From Roseiarcus fermentans (GTDB lineage Bacteria > Pseudomonadota > Alphaproteobacteria > Rhizobiales > Beijerinckiaceae): a stretch of 64,000 bases of DNA. The translations under genes and the position numbers were made by a program. The notes beneath the pieces are model-generated. The model did no database searches and was not told the DNA's origin. It saw only the letters and a list, made by a program, of their open reading frames with translations. The stretch is from NCBI RefSeq assembly GCF_003315135.1, contig NZ_QNRK01000026.1, forward strand, positions 1-64,000. The letters run 5' to 3'. Of the stretch, positions 8,208 to 16,921 are shown piece by piece (the stretch's first letter is position 1; every line of letters starts with the position of its first letter).

Positions 8208-9700
8208 GCCGTCGCCCCATCGTCGCGCTCGAGAACGTCACCAAGCGCTATGGCGCGATCGCGGCGCTCGAGGCCGCGAACTTCGACCTCTATCCGGGCG
8301 AGATCCACGCGCTCGTCGGCGAGAACGGCGCAGGCAAGTCGACGTTGTGCAAGCTGATCGCCGGCGTCATGCCGCCGACCGAGGGCGTGCTGCGCATCGA
8401 CGACGCGCCGGTCGCCTTCTCGGCGCCCAAGGACGCGAGCCGGCTCGGCATCTCGATGGTGTTCCAGGAGACGAGCCTGGTGCCGCAGCTGACGGTGGCG
8501 CAGAACATGGTGCTCGGCCGCGAGCGCGCCTTCAACTCGGTGCGCAAGGTTAGAAACACGGCCCGCCAGGCGCTGCAGCGGCTGAACTTCAACGTCGACG
8601 CGTCGCAACTGGCAGGCGCCCTGTCCGCCGCCAAGCGTCAGATGGTCGAGATCGCCCGCGCGGTGCTGAACGACGCCCGGGTGATCATCTTCGACGAGCC
8701 GACGGCGTCGCTGACGCCGGAGGAGACGGAACATCTGTTCGACCTGATGAAGGCGTTGCGCCGGCGCGGGGTCGCCATGATCTTCATCTCGCATGCGCTC
8801 GAGGAGGCGCTCGCTCACGCCGACCGCGTCACCGTTCTCCGGAACGGGCGGTTGATGGTCACCGGCCCCGCGGCCGACTTCGACCGCGCCGGCCTCATCC
8901 GGCACATGATCGGCGAGGACCTCGCCAAACGCGACCCGACGGCGGCGGCGCGGCGCCCTCCGCCGGCGGCGGCGCCCGTCCTGCAGGTCGAGAACCTGCG
9001 CATGGGCGCGATGGTCAACAACATGTCCTTTTCCGTCTTTCCCGGGGAAATCACCGGAATCGCGGGCCTGATCGGCTCGGGACGGAGCGAAGCGGCGAGA
9101 GTCGTCGTCGGCCACACCAAGCGCAATTTCGGCGGCGGCCGGATCTGGCTGAACGGCCGCGAGGTTCGCTACGGATCGCCGGCCGAAGCGATCGCCGACG
9201 GCGTCGCCTACGTCAGCGAGGACCGCAAGCTCGACGGCTTCTTCGAGACGCTCGGCGTCTCCGAGAACATCGGACTGGGATGGCTCGCCAAATTCGGCCG
9301 CAGACGCTGGATCGCGCCGGCGCCGACGATGCGCGCGCTCGCCCAGGAATGGCGGACGAGGCTGTCGATCCGCGCAACCGGGTCGGATCAGCCGGTGCTC
9401 CACCTGTCGGGCGGCAACCAGCAGAAGGTCGTCATCGCCAAGTCGCTGGCGCAGCAGCCGCGGTTGATCATTTTCGACGAGCCGACGCGCGGGGTGGACG
9501 TCGGCGCCATCGCCGAGATCCACACGATCATCCGGGATCTCGCCCGCTCCGGCGCGGGCGTTGTCGTCATTTCGTCCTACCTGCCCGAGATCCTGGACCT
9601 GTCCGACCGCATCCTGGTCGCCAAGAGCGGCACCATCGCCGCCGAGTTCGTGCGCTCGGAGGCGACGGCCGAGAAGGTTCTCCAGGCCGCGATCCACTGA
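8204..9700 (+). CDS. Sugar ABC transporter double ATP-binding protein (RbsA type)
   Basis: The 498-residue protein has two ABC domains. Domain one has Walker A GENGAGKST at 39-47, signature LSAAKRQ at 140-146 and DEPT at 164-167. Domain two has the degenerate P-loop GLIGSGRSE at 288-296, a perfect LSGGNQQ at 401-407 and DEPTRG at 425-430. This asymmetry is characteristic of RbsA/XylG/MglA proteins. It energises the two permeases upstream. The ATG overlaps the preceding stop by four bases. Confidence 0.95.
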   Translation: MSRRPIVALENVTKRYGAIAALEAANFDLYPGEIHALVGENGAGKSTLCKLIAGVMPPTEGVLRIDDAPVAFSAPKDASRLGISMVFQETSLVPQLTVAQNMVLGRERAFNSVRKVRNTARQALQRLNFNVDASQLAGALSAAKRQMVEIARAVLNDARVIIFDEPTASLTPEETEHLFDLMKALRRRGVAMIFISHALEEALAHADRVTVLRNGRLMVTGPAADFDRAGLIRHMIGEDLAKRDPTAAARRPPPAAAPVLQVENLRMGAMVNNMSFSVFPGEITGIAGLIGSGRSEAARVVVGHTKRNFGGGRIWLNGREVRYGSPAEAIADGVAYVSEDRKLDGFFETLGVSENIGLGWLAKFGRRRWIAPAPTMRALAQEWRTRLSIRATGSDQPVLHLSGGNQQKVVIAKSLAQQPRLIIFDEPTRGVDVGAIAEIHTIIRDLARSGAGVVVISSYLPEILDLSDRILVAKSGTIAAEFVRSEATAEKVLQAAIH

Positions 9701-9811
9701 CGGGGCGGGATTGCTCGCGCCGACGCGAAAGCGCCAATGTCTCTCGCAAGGCGCAGGCGCGCCATCACGGCGTCGCCCTCGGCGCGAACGTCGCCAGCGG
9801 GAGAAGAACGG

Positions 9812-11740
9812 GTGTCTGCGAACAGCCTGGCCGCCGCCGCCAAGGTTCTGGAGACCGTCGCGCTCGGGGGCGGCGATTCCGATCTCGACGGCCTCGTCGC
9901 GGCGCTCGAGGCGGCGTCCGGCGACGCCGACGGCGCGGCGGTCGAGGAGTTCCGCCGCCATGTCGCGGCCATTCGCAGGCTCCTGAAGGACAACGCGCTG
10001 TCCGAGCGCGGTCTCAACGTCCTGATCGACACCACCCACGACCTCTCCAGCACGTTGACCTTGCAGGATCTGCTGCGGACGATCGTCGTCCGCGCGCGAA
10101 CCCTCGTCGGCGCGGACCTGGCCTGGGTGACGGTGCTCGACGACGAGTCCGGCGTCTTCCGCGTCGTGACGGCCGAGGGCCATCTGTCGCCGGCGACCGC
10201 CGCGATGACCAGCCGCATCGATTACGGGGCGGTCAGCCTGGTGATGAAGTCGAAGAGCTTCTTCGAGACGCAGGACTACCTGAGCGACCAGCGCTTCCCG
10301 CACGCGACGCATCTCGATCGCATCTTCGAGGACGAGAAGATCAAAGCGCTCGCCGGGTTCCCGATTCTCTGGGAGAACAAGGTCCACGGCCTTCTGTTCG
10401 TCGCCAATCGCCACGCCCGCAAGCTCGACGGCCCGGAGACGTCGCTGCTCGGCGCCTTCGCCCTGCACGCGGGCGTGGCGATGCAGAACGCCAACGCCTT
10501 CGCCATGCTGTCGGAGGCGCTCGCCGAAGCCGAGCGCAGCCGCAGCGCGCTGATCGACCACATCCAGAAGGTCGAGGCGTCGGCGGTGGCGCACGACGAA
10601 TTGACCGACCTTCTCGCCTCGGGCGCCGAGATCCGGCGCTTCCTCGAGAAGATGTCGAACCGGATCAGCGGCGTGGTCTTTCTGTACGACGACGCGTTCC
10701 GGATCCAGGACGAGTTCGCGAGCCCGGGCTACAACGCCGTCCTGGCGGACGAACTCAGGGCGGGGCGGATCGACCTCGCGCTGCTCATGCGCGCCAACGC
10801 GCAGTCGCGGCAGTCCGGCCGCTCGGTCGTCATGCTCGAGCGCGGCGACGAGCAGTGCCGGGCGATCGCGCTCCACGGCGGCGACGGCCGCCGCGACAGT
10901 CTGGTGATGTGCCACCCGGGCGAGCTCGACGCCATCGAGGTTCGCAACCTGGAGCGCAGCGCGGTGGCTCTCTCCATCGCCAAGCTCTGGAACGAGCGGC
11001 GCGAAACGGAAAGGCTGATCGCCTCCTCGGCGCTGCTTCGCCATCTGGTGCTGGTGCGGCCGCCCGACCCCTCGACCATCTCGGCGGCGCGCGACCGCCT
11101 CGGGCTGCGCGCCGACCAGCCCGTCCAGCTCGCCGTCATCGCGATGTCGGGCATGGATCGGGCCTCCCAGACCGCACGCGTCCGCGAATGCGCCACGAGC
11201 GTCTGCGTGCTGGTCGATCTGTTCGACGACGCCTACCTCGCCATCGGCCCCGTCGCAGCGATGCAGACCTTTCTGCACAGTCTTTCGAAGGCTCAGGGCG
11301 AGGGCGCAACCGGAGGCGTCCTGTCGGAGCCGTTCGGCGATCTGGCGGAGGCGGCCGACCATTTCGGCCGGGTCAACCGCGCCCTTCAGGTGCTGCGCAA
11401 GATGAAGGCGCTCGACCGCTTCGTGAACCAGCGCGAAGTCAACCTGTTCGCCAAGCTGTTCGAGGTCGCCGACGCGGCGCGCCTCGCCGCCTACGCGGAG
11501 CAGGTGCTCGGCCGGATCGCCGCCAAGGCGCCGCGGCAGAAGAGCGAACTCGAACGCACGCTGCTGGTCTATTTCGACGCCCAGCACAACATCAAGCGCA
11601 CGGCGGAGACGCTCGGTCTGCACATCAACACGGTTCGGCAGCGCCTCGACGCGCTGCGCGAGATGACGGGCGGCTGGGACGACCCGGTCGAGGGCCTCGA
11701 GCTGCACGTCGCGCTGAGGCTGAGCGCGCTCCTCGCGTGA
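9812..11740 (+). CDS. GAF domain/PucR-type (CdaR-like) transcriptional regulator
   Basis: The 642-residue soluble protein has a GAF-like sensor module (about residues 65-230: TLVGADLAWVTVLDDESGVF through ALHAGVAMQNANAFAM), a middle GGDEF-like/CdaR domain, and a C-terminal PucR helix-turn-helix (LLVYFDAQHNIKRTAETLGLHINTVRQRL region). The GTG at 9812 follows GGGAGAAG; an ATG 25 codons upstream (9737) is possible. Placed 111 bp after the transporter ATPase on the same strand, it probably senses the substrate or an intermediate and controls the operon. Confidence 0.85.
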   Translation: MSANSLAAAAKVLETVALGGGDSDLDGLVAALEAASGDADGAAVEEFRRHVAAIRRLLKDNALSERGLNVLIDTTHDLSSTLTLQDLLRTIVVRARTLVGADLAWVTVLDDESGVFRVVTAEGHLSPATAAMTSRIDYGAVSLVMKSKSFFETQDYLSDQRFPHATHLDRIFEDEKIKALAGFPILWENKVHGLLFVANRHARKLDGPETSLLGAFALHAGVAMQNANAFAMLSEALAEAERSRSALIDHIQKVEASAVAHDELTDLLASGAEIRRFLEKMSNRISGVVFLYDDAFRIQDEFASPGYNAVLADELRAGRIDLALLMRANAQSRQSGRSVVMLERGDEQCRAIALHGGDGRRDSLVMCHPGELDAIEVRNLERSAVALSIAKLWNERRETERLIASSALLRHLVLVRPPDPSTISAARDRLGLRADQPVQLAVIAMSGMDRASQTARVRECATSVCVLVDLFDDAYLAIGPVAAMQTFLHSLSKAQGEGATGGVLSEPFGDLAEAADHFGRVNRALQVLRKMKALDRFVNQREVNLFAKLFEVADAARLAAYAEQVLGRIAAKAPRQKSELERTLLVYFDAQHNIKRTAETLGLHINTVRQRLDALREMTGGWDDPVEGLELHVALRLSALLA

Positions 11741-11897
11741 GGGGCGCGCCGGCGCGGCGATCGGACGCACGCGCCCTCGCCTCGAACCAGCCTCCCTGCT
11801 TTGGGACCATTGACCTTCCGCGCCTCGTCACGGAAAAGCGTGCGCCCGCGATCCCGTGTGGCCCCAAGTCTGCAATCAGACGTGAGATGAGGTTGAC

Positions 11898-12080
11898 ATG
11901 GATTCCGGCAATATCGCGGTCGTCGTGCTGCTCGTGGTCGTCGTGGTTCTCGCGGCGCTGGTTTTCATGTTCGGCTATCCGCTGCTGATCTGGGTCGCGG
12001 TGCTCGCGGCGTTCGCGGCGCTCGCGCTCATCGTCTACATCTCGCTCGGCGACTTCGGCAAGAAGCCGTCGCACTCTTAG
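11898..12080 (+). CDS. Small membrane protein, unknown function
   Basis: A 60-residue protein consists almost entirely of two hydrophobic stretches (about residues 7-27 and 29-50) followed by a short polar tail ending GKKPSHS. GAGGTTGAC precedes the ATG. It stands alone between the regulator and the NRAMP gene and is followed by two dyads. No family is recognised. Codon use and the clear hydrophobic pattern support coding. Confidence 0.65.
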   Translation: MDSGNIAVVVLLVVVVVLAALVFMFGYPLLIWVAVLAAFAALALIVYISLGDFGKKPSHS

Positions 12081-12125
12081 ACGTCCGGCGGACGCGACGG
12101 CGCCCCCGGCGGCCGAAGAACGTCT

Positions 12126-12183
12126 GAACTCGCCGAGTTCCTGTGACTTTTCAATGCCCGAGGCGCGGCGGTATGCCGCGCCT
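12126..12183 (+). promoter_or_regulatory. Two dyads in the leader of the NRAMP gene
   Basis: GAACTC-GCC-GAGTTC (12126-12140) is a perfect 15-bp dyad. A 9-bp perfect hairpin, AGGCGCGGC/GCCGCGCCT with loop GGTAT, follows at 12161-12183. They lie after the small membrane gene and 110-170 bp before the NRAMP start. The hairpin may terminate the upstream message. The dyad may be an operator, possibly for metal control of the transporter. No known riboswitch class was recognised. Confidence 0.4.
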
Positions 12184-12291
12184 TCACCATTTGAAACACT
12201 TCCGATTTGCAGGCAGGAGGATTGCTTACGAGGGCGGGGTCGTTCACCAAGCCGACATGGTCCTTCCTTCTCGCGCCAAAGGCCTCCTTCG

Positions 12292-13533
12292 ATGAGCACC
12301 GACGTGATTGCTTCGTCCCCCGTCCGCTGGCGGCGTTTTCTCGCCGTGGCCGGCCCGGGCATCGTCGTGATGCTCGCCGACACCGACGCCGGCAGCGTCA
12401 TCACGGCGGCGCAGAGCGGCGCGCAGTGGGGCTACAATCTGTTGCTCCTGCAGATTGTCCTGATTCCGATCCTGTACGTCGTTCAGGAACTCACCGTCCG
12501 TCTCGGCGCGGTGACCGGCCAGGGTCATGCGGCGCTGATCAAGAAGCATTTCGGCCGCGGCTGGGCGTGGCTCTCGGTCGCGACGCTGATCGTGACCTGC
12601 CTCGGCGCGCTGCTGACGGAATTCGCCGGCCTCACCGGCGTCGGCAATCTCATCGGCGTCCCGACGTCGGTCACGCTGGCGCTGGTGGTCGTGGCGATGC
12701 TGGCGATGGCGCTGATGCACGGCTACGCGACGGTCGAGCGGATCGCGATCGCGGTCGGCGCCTTCGAACTCGTGTTTCTTCTGGTCGCGATGCTCGCCCA
12801 TCCCGGCCTGACCGAGATGGCGTCCGGCGCGGTGACCATTCCCATCGCCGATCCGAAGTATCTCTTTCTGGTCTCGGCCAACATCGGCGCCGTGATCATG
12901 CCGTGGATGGTGTTCTTCCAGCAGGCGTCGATCGTCGAGAAGGGGATAACGGTCAAGGATCTCGGTTCGGCCAAGCTCGACACGGCGATCGGCGCGGTCG
13001 TCACCCAGGTCATCATGGCCTCGGTGCTGGTCGCGACGGCGGCGACGCTCAACAAGGCGGGCGGCGACCACGCGCTCGACACGGTCGAGGACATCGTCGG
13101 GGCGATCACCCCGTTCCTCGGCGGCTTCGCGGGCAAGCTCCTGTTCTGTCTCGGCATGGTCGGAGCGTCGACGGTGGCGGCGATCGTCGTGACGCTGACG
13201 GCGGCGCGCGCGCTGGCCGAGGTTCTGGGCGCGAAGCACAAGCTCGAGGACGAACCGAGCGAGGCGCCGTGCTTCTACGGCTTCTACGCCGTCGCGCTGA
13301 TCGTGTGCGCGACGATCGTGGGCTCCGGCGTGAACCTCGTCTCGCTCAGCGTCGGCGTTCAGGTGATGAACGCCCTCCTGCTGCCGATCGTGCTCGGCTT
13401 CCTGTTCCTGCTCGCCCGCAGGCTTCCGGCGCCCTACCGGCTGAAGGGCGGCTACGCCGGGCTCGTCGGCGCGATCATCGCGGCGACGGTGGTGTTCGGG
13501 GTCTATTCCGGCGTCGCCGGCCTCTGGGGCTGA
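12292..13533 (+). CDS. Divergent NRAMP family metal ion transporter
   Basis: The 413-residue inner-membrane protein has about eleven membrane segments and the NRAMP start (FLAVAGPGIVVML, residues 16-28). The canonical metal-binding DPGN of helix 1 is replaced by DTDAGS (30-35) and the MPH of helix 6 by MPW (203-205). It is therefore a divergent family member and its ion (Mn, Fe, Mg or other) is uncertain. The ATG at 12292 was chosen over 12154 because it gives the normal family N-terminus. It converges on an MFS exporter followed by irr, which hints at metal homeostasis. Confidence 0.88.
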   Translation: MSTDVIASSPVRWRRFLAVAGPGIVVMLADTDAGSVITAAQSGAQWGYNLLLLQIVLIPILYVVQELTVRLGAVTGQGHAALIKKHFGRGWAWLSVATLIVTCLGALLTEFAGLTGVGNLIGVPTSVTLALVVVAMLAMALMHGYATVERIAIAVGAFELVFLLVAMLAHPGLTEMASGAVTIPIADPKYLFLVSANIGAVIMPWMVFFQQASIVEKGITVKDLGSAKLDTAIGAVVTQVIMASVLVATAATLNKAGGDHALDTVEDIVGAITPFLGGFAGKLLFCLGMVGASTVAAIVVTLTAARALAEVLGAKHKLEDEPSEAPCFYGFYAVALIVCATIVGSGVNLVSLSVGVQVMNALLLPIVLGFLFLLARRLPAPYRLKGGYAGLVGAIIAATVVFGVYSGVAGLWG

Positions 13534-13555
13534 CGGGGCGGCGGCGCTAAGCGCG

Positions 13556-15184
13556 TCAGGTCCGGCGCAGGGCGCGCACGACCGCCTGAACGGACGCGGC
13601 CTCGACGAACGGCGGGTTGCGCCGCCGCTGAGGCGCGACGTGAAAGCGGACCGTCCGCGGCGCCTGCAGCATCGCCTCGATTCGCCGCTCGACCTGCCGA
13701 TCGGCCCTCGTCACCCGTTCGCGAAGGCGGCGGAGGTCGGACCAGGAGTCGAGCGAGAAGGTCTCCACCCAGCGCCCGTCGTCCTCGACGTCCTGAAAGG
13801 CGCCCCAACGCGTCGCGCCGTCCCGCCGGCGCTCGCGCCCGACCTCCGCAATGGCGTCGACAAAGGCGGCGCGCTCGGCCGGGCCGACGCGATAGTCGAC
13901 GATCACCAGAACCGGCCCCTCGTCGTCCTCGACCGCCCGCGCGAGGTCGATCCTGCGATAGTGCAGCGACGGCGCGAGATCGACCGCGGCCGCGCCGCCG
14001 AGCCGCAGGCGCGCGGTCAGCGGCAGCGTCAGCGCCAGCCCCGCGGCAGCGGCGAGGAGCGCATGAGCGGGGTCGTCGACGCTCGCGAGCGTCCCCCAGC
14101 CGGCGCTGCCGACGGTCACCGAGCCGAACGCCACGGTCAACAGGACCGAGAGCCCCCGGCCGCGCACCCAGGTCGGCAGGACCTGCTGGGCTGCGATGGT
14201 GAGGCCGGTCAGCGCGAGGATTCCGGCGAACCCGGCCACGAGGCTCGCCGCGAGCAGAACGGGAACGCTGCGCGAGGCGCCGAACAGAACCAGCGCGGCG
14301 GAGACGAGGACGCAGCCGAGGTCGACGACCCGATCGAGCCCGACCCGACGCCTCAGCGCGACGAAGGCGAGCGAGCCGCCGATGGCGCCGAGCGCGCCCG
14401 CCGACAACAGCGCCGCATAGAAGCCGGGCCGCCCGAGCGCCTGGCGCGCGACGACGGGAAGGAGCGCAGCGGAAGCGCTGGCGAAGGCGAAGAAGGCCAG
14501 CGCGCGCAGGAGGGGGCCATGCAGGCGGCGGTTGTGAAGGGCGTGGCGCAGGCCGACGCCGATCGCGCGCCAGACGCGCTCGGGCGGCGGTCTCGCCTCG
14601 GACCGTTGCGGCGCCCGCCCGGCGAGCAGGAGGGCGATCGCCGCCGCATTGCAGGCGAAAAACGCCCAGAACGGGGCCGACGCGCCGGCAATCGCGGTGG
14701 CGAGGCCGAACGCCGGCGGCCCGGCGAGGCGGCTGAGGGTGTAGGCCAGTCCGTTCGCGGCGATCGCCGATTCCAGCTCCTCCGGCGGCGCCGCTTCGGG
14801 AATGATCGCGAGCCACGCCGGCGCGTTCAGCGCCCATGCCCCGCTGAGCACGAAGATCGTCGCCAGCAGGGACGCGGAGGTGGCGCGCCCGCTGGCCACG
14901 ACCGCGGCGAAGGCCGCGACGACGAGGGCGATCAGCGCCGTGTTGGCGATCAGAAAGCGCCGCGGCCTGACGACGTCGGCGAGCGCGCCGCCGACCAGCG
15001 TCAGCAGGAACATCGGCAGGACGGTCGCGGTCTGAACCAGCGACACCATGACGGGTTCGGGGTCGAGCGACGTCATCAGCCAGGCGCAGGCGGCGTCGAA
15101 GGTCGCGATGCCGCAGAGCGCCACGGCGTTCGCCATCCAGACCATGGCGAAAGCGCGGTGTCCGAGGGCGCCGAAAGTCCGCAT
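13556..15184 (-). CDS. MFS transporter (MFS_3/DUF894, EntS-like) with soluble C-terminal domain
   Basis: The 542-residue protein has about twelve hydrophobic segments in residues 1-400 (FAMVWMANAVALCGIATF, then repeated MFS-like loops such as GGALADVVRPRRFL). A soluble C-terminal region of about 130 residues contains RVGPAERAAFVDAIAEVGRE, DGATRWGAFQD and WVETFSLDSW, similar to the small antibiotic-monooxygenase-like domain on many MFS_3 exporters. An in-frame start at 15214 is possible; 15184 matches the family N-terminus better. It ends 22 bp from the convergent NRAMP gene and follows irr on the same strand. It probably exports a small molecule; enterobactin-type export cannot be shown. Confidence 0.85.
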   Translation of the reverse strand: MRTFGALGHRAFAMVWMANAVALCGIATFDAACAWLMTSLDPEPVMVSLVQTATVLPMFLLTLVGGALADVVRPRRFLIANTALIALVVAAFAAVVASGRATSASLLATIFVLSGAWALNAPAWLAIIPEAAPPEELESAIAANGLAYTLSRLAGPPAFGLATAIAGASAPFWAFFACNAAAIALLLAGRAPQRSEARPPPERVWRAIGVGLRHALHNRRLHGPLLRALAFFAFASASAALLPVVARQALGRPGFYAALLSAGALGAIGGSLAFVALRRRVGLDRVVDLGCVLVSAALVLFGASRSVPVLLAASLVAGFAGILALTGLTIAAQQVLPTWVRGRGLSVLLTVAFGSVTVGSAGWGTLASVDDPAHALLAAAAGLALTLPLTARLRLGGAAAVDLAPSLHYRRIDLARAVEDDEGPVLVIVDYRVGPAERAAFVDAIAEVGRERRRDGATRWGAFQDVEDDGRWVETFSLDSWSDLRRLRERVTRADRQVERRIEAMLQAPRTVRFHVAPQRRRNPPFVEAASVQAVVRALRRT

Positions 15185-15278
15185 GCGACCGATCCCGCCC
15201 GACGATCGGAGCATCCGGGCGGCGGGGGCGGGCGCAATGCGGCATATCGCCGCCTGCGGAGCGGAGGCCCCGCCGCGT

Positions 15279-15710
15279 TCAGATCGTCTTCAGCCGCACG
15301 ATCACGTCGATGGCGGTGATCTCCATGCCCTCGGGGGCCGGAATGTCGATCGTCGGCAGCCACGCGTCCGGGATGTCGGACAGCGCTTCGGTATCCTCGC
15401 GGTAGAAATGGAAGTGCGGCCCGGTCTTGGTGTCGTACCACAGCTTAGCGTCGTAGATAGCGATCTCACGCAGGAGCCCGCAGCGCGCGAACTCGTTGAG
15501 CGTGTTGTAGATGGTGCCGAGCGTCGGCGCGAAGCGGATCGCGCGCGTCTGCTGATAGATCGTTTCCGCGGTGAAGTGCCAGTCGCCGCCGCCGAAGATC
15601 ACGCGGCCGAGGTCGACCCGCTGACGCGTGGGGCGAACCCCCGCAGCCGTCAGCCTGCGGCGGATGTATCCGTCGGTCGCCTGTTTCTCGGGACTGCTGC
15701 TCGCCTGCAT
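15279..15710 (-). CDS. irr: Irr-type iron response regulator (Fur family)
   Basis: The 143-residue protein has the Fur-family winged helix (RPTRQRVDLGRVIFGGGDWHFTAETIYQ, then TLGTIYNTLNEFARCGLL) and the Irr-typical LWYDTKTGPHFHFY and DIPD segments. Irr represses or activates iron and haem genes in Rhizobiales and Rhodobacterales according to haem status. The N-terminal Cys-Pro haem regulatory motif of Bradyrhizobium Irr is absent, and the HHH haem-binding motif is reduced to His99-Phe-His101, as in Irr types that lack the first haem site. It lies upstream of the MFS exporter on the same strand. Confidence 0.88.
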   Translation of the reverse strand: MQASSSPEKQATDGYIRRRLTAAGVRPTRQRVDLGRVIFGGGDWHFTAETIYQQTRAIRFAPTLGTIYNTLNEFARCGLLREIAIYDAKLWYDTKTGPHFHFYREDTEALSDIPDAWLPTIDIPAPEGMEITAIDVIVRLKTI

Positions 15711-15860
15711 CTCCTCACCGTTTCCTACAGCCCGTGGCCCCCGTGTCGCAAACCCGACATCTTGTCGCGCGGCGGGCGCGTCTCCCCGCGACCCCTGTCA
15801 TGCAGCAAATTCCGGACCGTTGGCAAGATCCGGCGTTTGCGCCTATGGTCGCGGGTGAAC

Positions 15861-16295
15861 ATGACGGAGCGGACAGTGGCGATTACGGGCGGATGTCTGT
15901 GCGGGGCGGTCCGATTCGCGATCGAAGCCGAGGCGCCGATCGGCGTGCGCCAGTGCTGGTGCCGCGTCTGCCAGAGACTCGGGGCCGGCAGCGGGACGGT
16001 CAACGCCATCTTCGCCAGCGAGGCGGTGACGGTCTCGGGGCCGCTGACCGACTATGTCTCCACGGCCGACAGCGGCTCCGTCATGCACCGCCGCTTCTGC
16101 GCGCGATGCGGCACGCCGGTGTTCAGCGAAGCCGAGCCGCGCCCGCATCAGATCGTCGTGCGCGCAGGAACGCTCGACGACCCGGAGCTCGCCCCGCCGG
16201 GCGCCGTCATCTGGACGAAGTCGGCGCCGAGCTGGGCCTGCTTCGACCCGAGCCTGCCCCTGATCGAGGGACAGGCGCCGCCGGCGGCGAGTTGA
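15861..16295 (+). CDS. GFA family (CENP-V/Mss4-like zinc-binding) protein
   Basis: The 144-residue protein has the GFA domain pattern GGCLCGAVRF near residue 10, a CWCRVCQRLG zinc pair near 32-41, and RFCARCGTPVF near 78. These Cys residues form the Mss4-like zinc site first seen in glutathione-dependent formaldehyde-activating enzyme. The actual reaction of most family members is unknown. It is the first of four rightward genes. Confidence 0.88.
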   Translation: MTERTVAITGGCLCGAVRFAIEAEAPIGVRQCWCRVCQRLGAGSGTVNAIFASEAVTVSGPLTDYVSTADSGSVMHRRFCARCGTPVFSEAEPRPHQIVVRAGTLDDPELAPPGAVIWTKSAPSWACFDPSLPLIEGQAPPAAS

Positions 16296-16372
16296 AAACG
16301 TCACGAGCCTCCTGCATGCATGCCTGGTCCGCGTCGCGGACCGATCCTCCTCACGCCAGAAACCCGAGGCTC

Positions 16373-16897
16373 ATGACCCTTTCCCTGCACCAGTCCAGCG
16401 TCGTCGCGTTCGAAACGTCCCTCAGGGCGTTCCTCGTCATTCTCGACAAGGCCGAATCGCATGCGCAGGCGCGCAACTTCGATCCGACCAACTACCTCGG
16501 CCTGCGGCTCGCCCCGGACATGCTGCCGTTCGTCCGGCAGGTGCAGATCTTTTGCGACCACGCCAAGAACGCGCCTTCGCGCCTCGTCGGCGTGGCGGCG
16601 CCCGTCTTCGAGGACACGGAGACGACCTTGGCCGAGTTGCGCGCGAGAATCGGCCGGACGCTCGACTATCTCGCGACGCTCGACCGGCAGGCGATCGACG
16701 CCGCCGCGGCGAGCGACGTCGTGTTTCCGGCCGGGCCGAACAAATTCAAGATGAGGGGCGATACTTATCTCATGCACTACGTCCTGCCGAACTTCTATTT
16801 TCACCTGGTGACCGCCTACGACCTCCTGCGCGCCGCCGGGGTCGAGATCGGCAAGCGCGACTTCCTCGGCGCCGTTCCGGGCGTCGAGCAGGTCTGA
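16373..16897 (+). CDS. DUF1993 family protein
   Basis: The 174-residue soluble protein matches the DUF1993 pattern: an N-terminal MTLSLHQSSVVAFE stretch, LAPDMLPFVRQVQIFCDHAK in the middle, FEDTETTLAELRARI, and the C-terminal LPNFYFHLVTAYDLLR followed by EIGKRDFLG. The fold is a four-helix DinB-like bundle in this family; function is unknown. It starts 77 bp after the GFA gene. Confidence 0.85.
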   Translation: MTLSLHQSSVVAFETSLRAFLVILDKAESHAQARNFDPTNYLGLRLAPDMLPFVRQVQIFCDHAKNAPSRLVGVAAPVFEDTETTLAELRARIGRTLDYLATLDRQAIDAAAASDVVFPAGPNKFKMRGDTYLMHYVLPNFYFHLVTAYDLLRAAGVEIGKRDFLGAVPGVEQV

Positions 16898-16921
16898 CGC
16901 GCGAACGGAGGAGTTGACCGG

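Noticed and set aside
8030-11770. A 1246-codon leftward open frame
   Set aside because: It is antisense to the ATPase and regulator genes, with the same biased composition; a shadow of high GC.
12126-12140. GAAC-N7-GTTC as a LexA box
   Set aside because: Alphaproteobacterial LexA sites are direct GTTC-N7-GTTC (or GAAC-N7-GAAC). The downstream gene is a metal transporter, not a DNA repair gene.
12184-12291. A guanidine or manganese riboswitch before the NRAMP gene
   Set aside because: None of the conserved loop motifs that I know for these classes could be placed; only generic hairpins are present.
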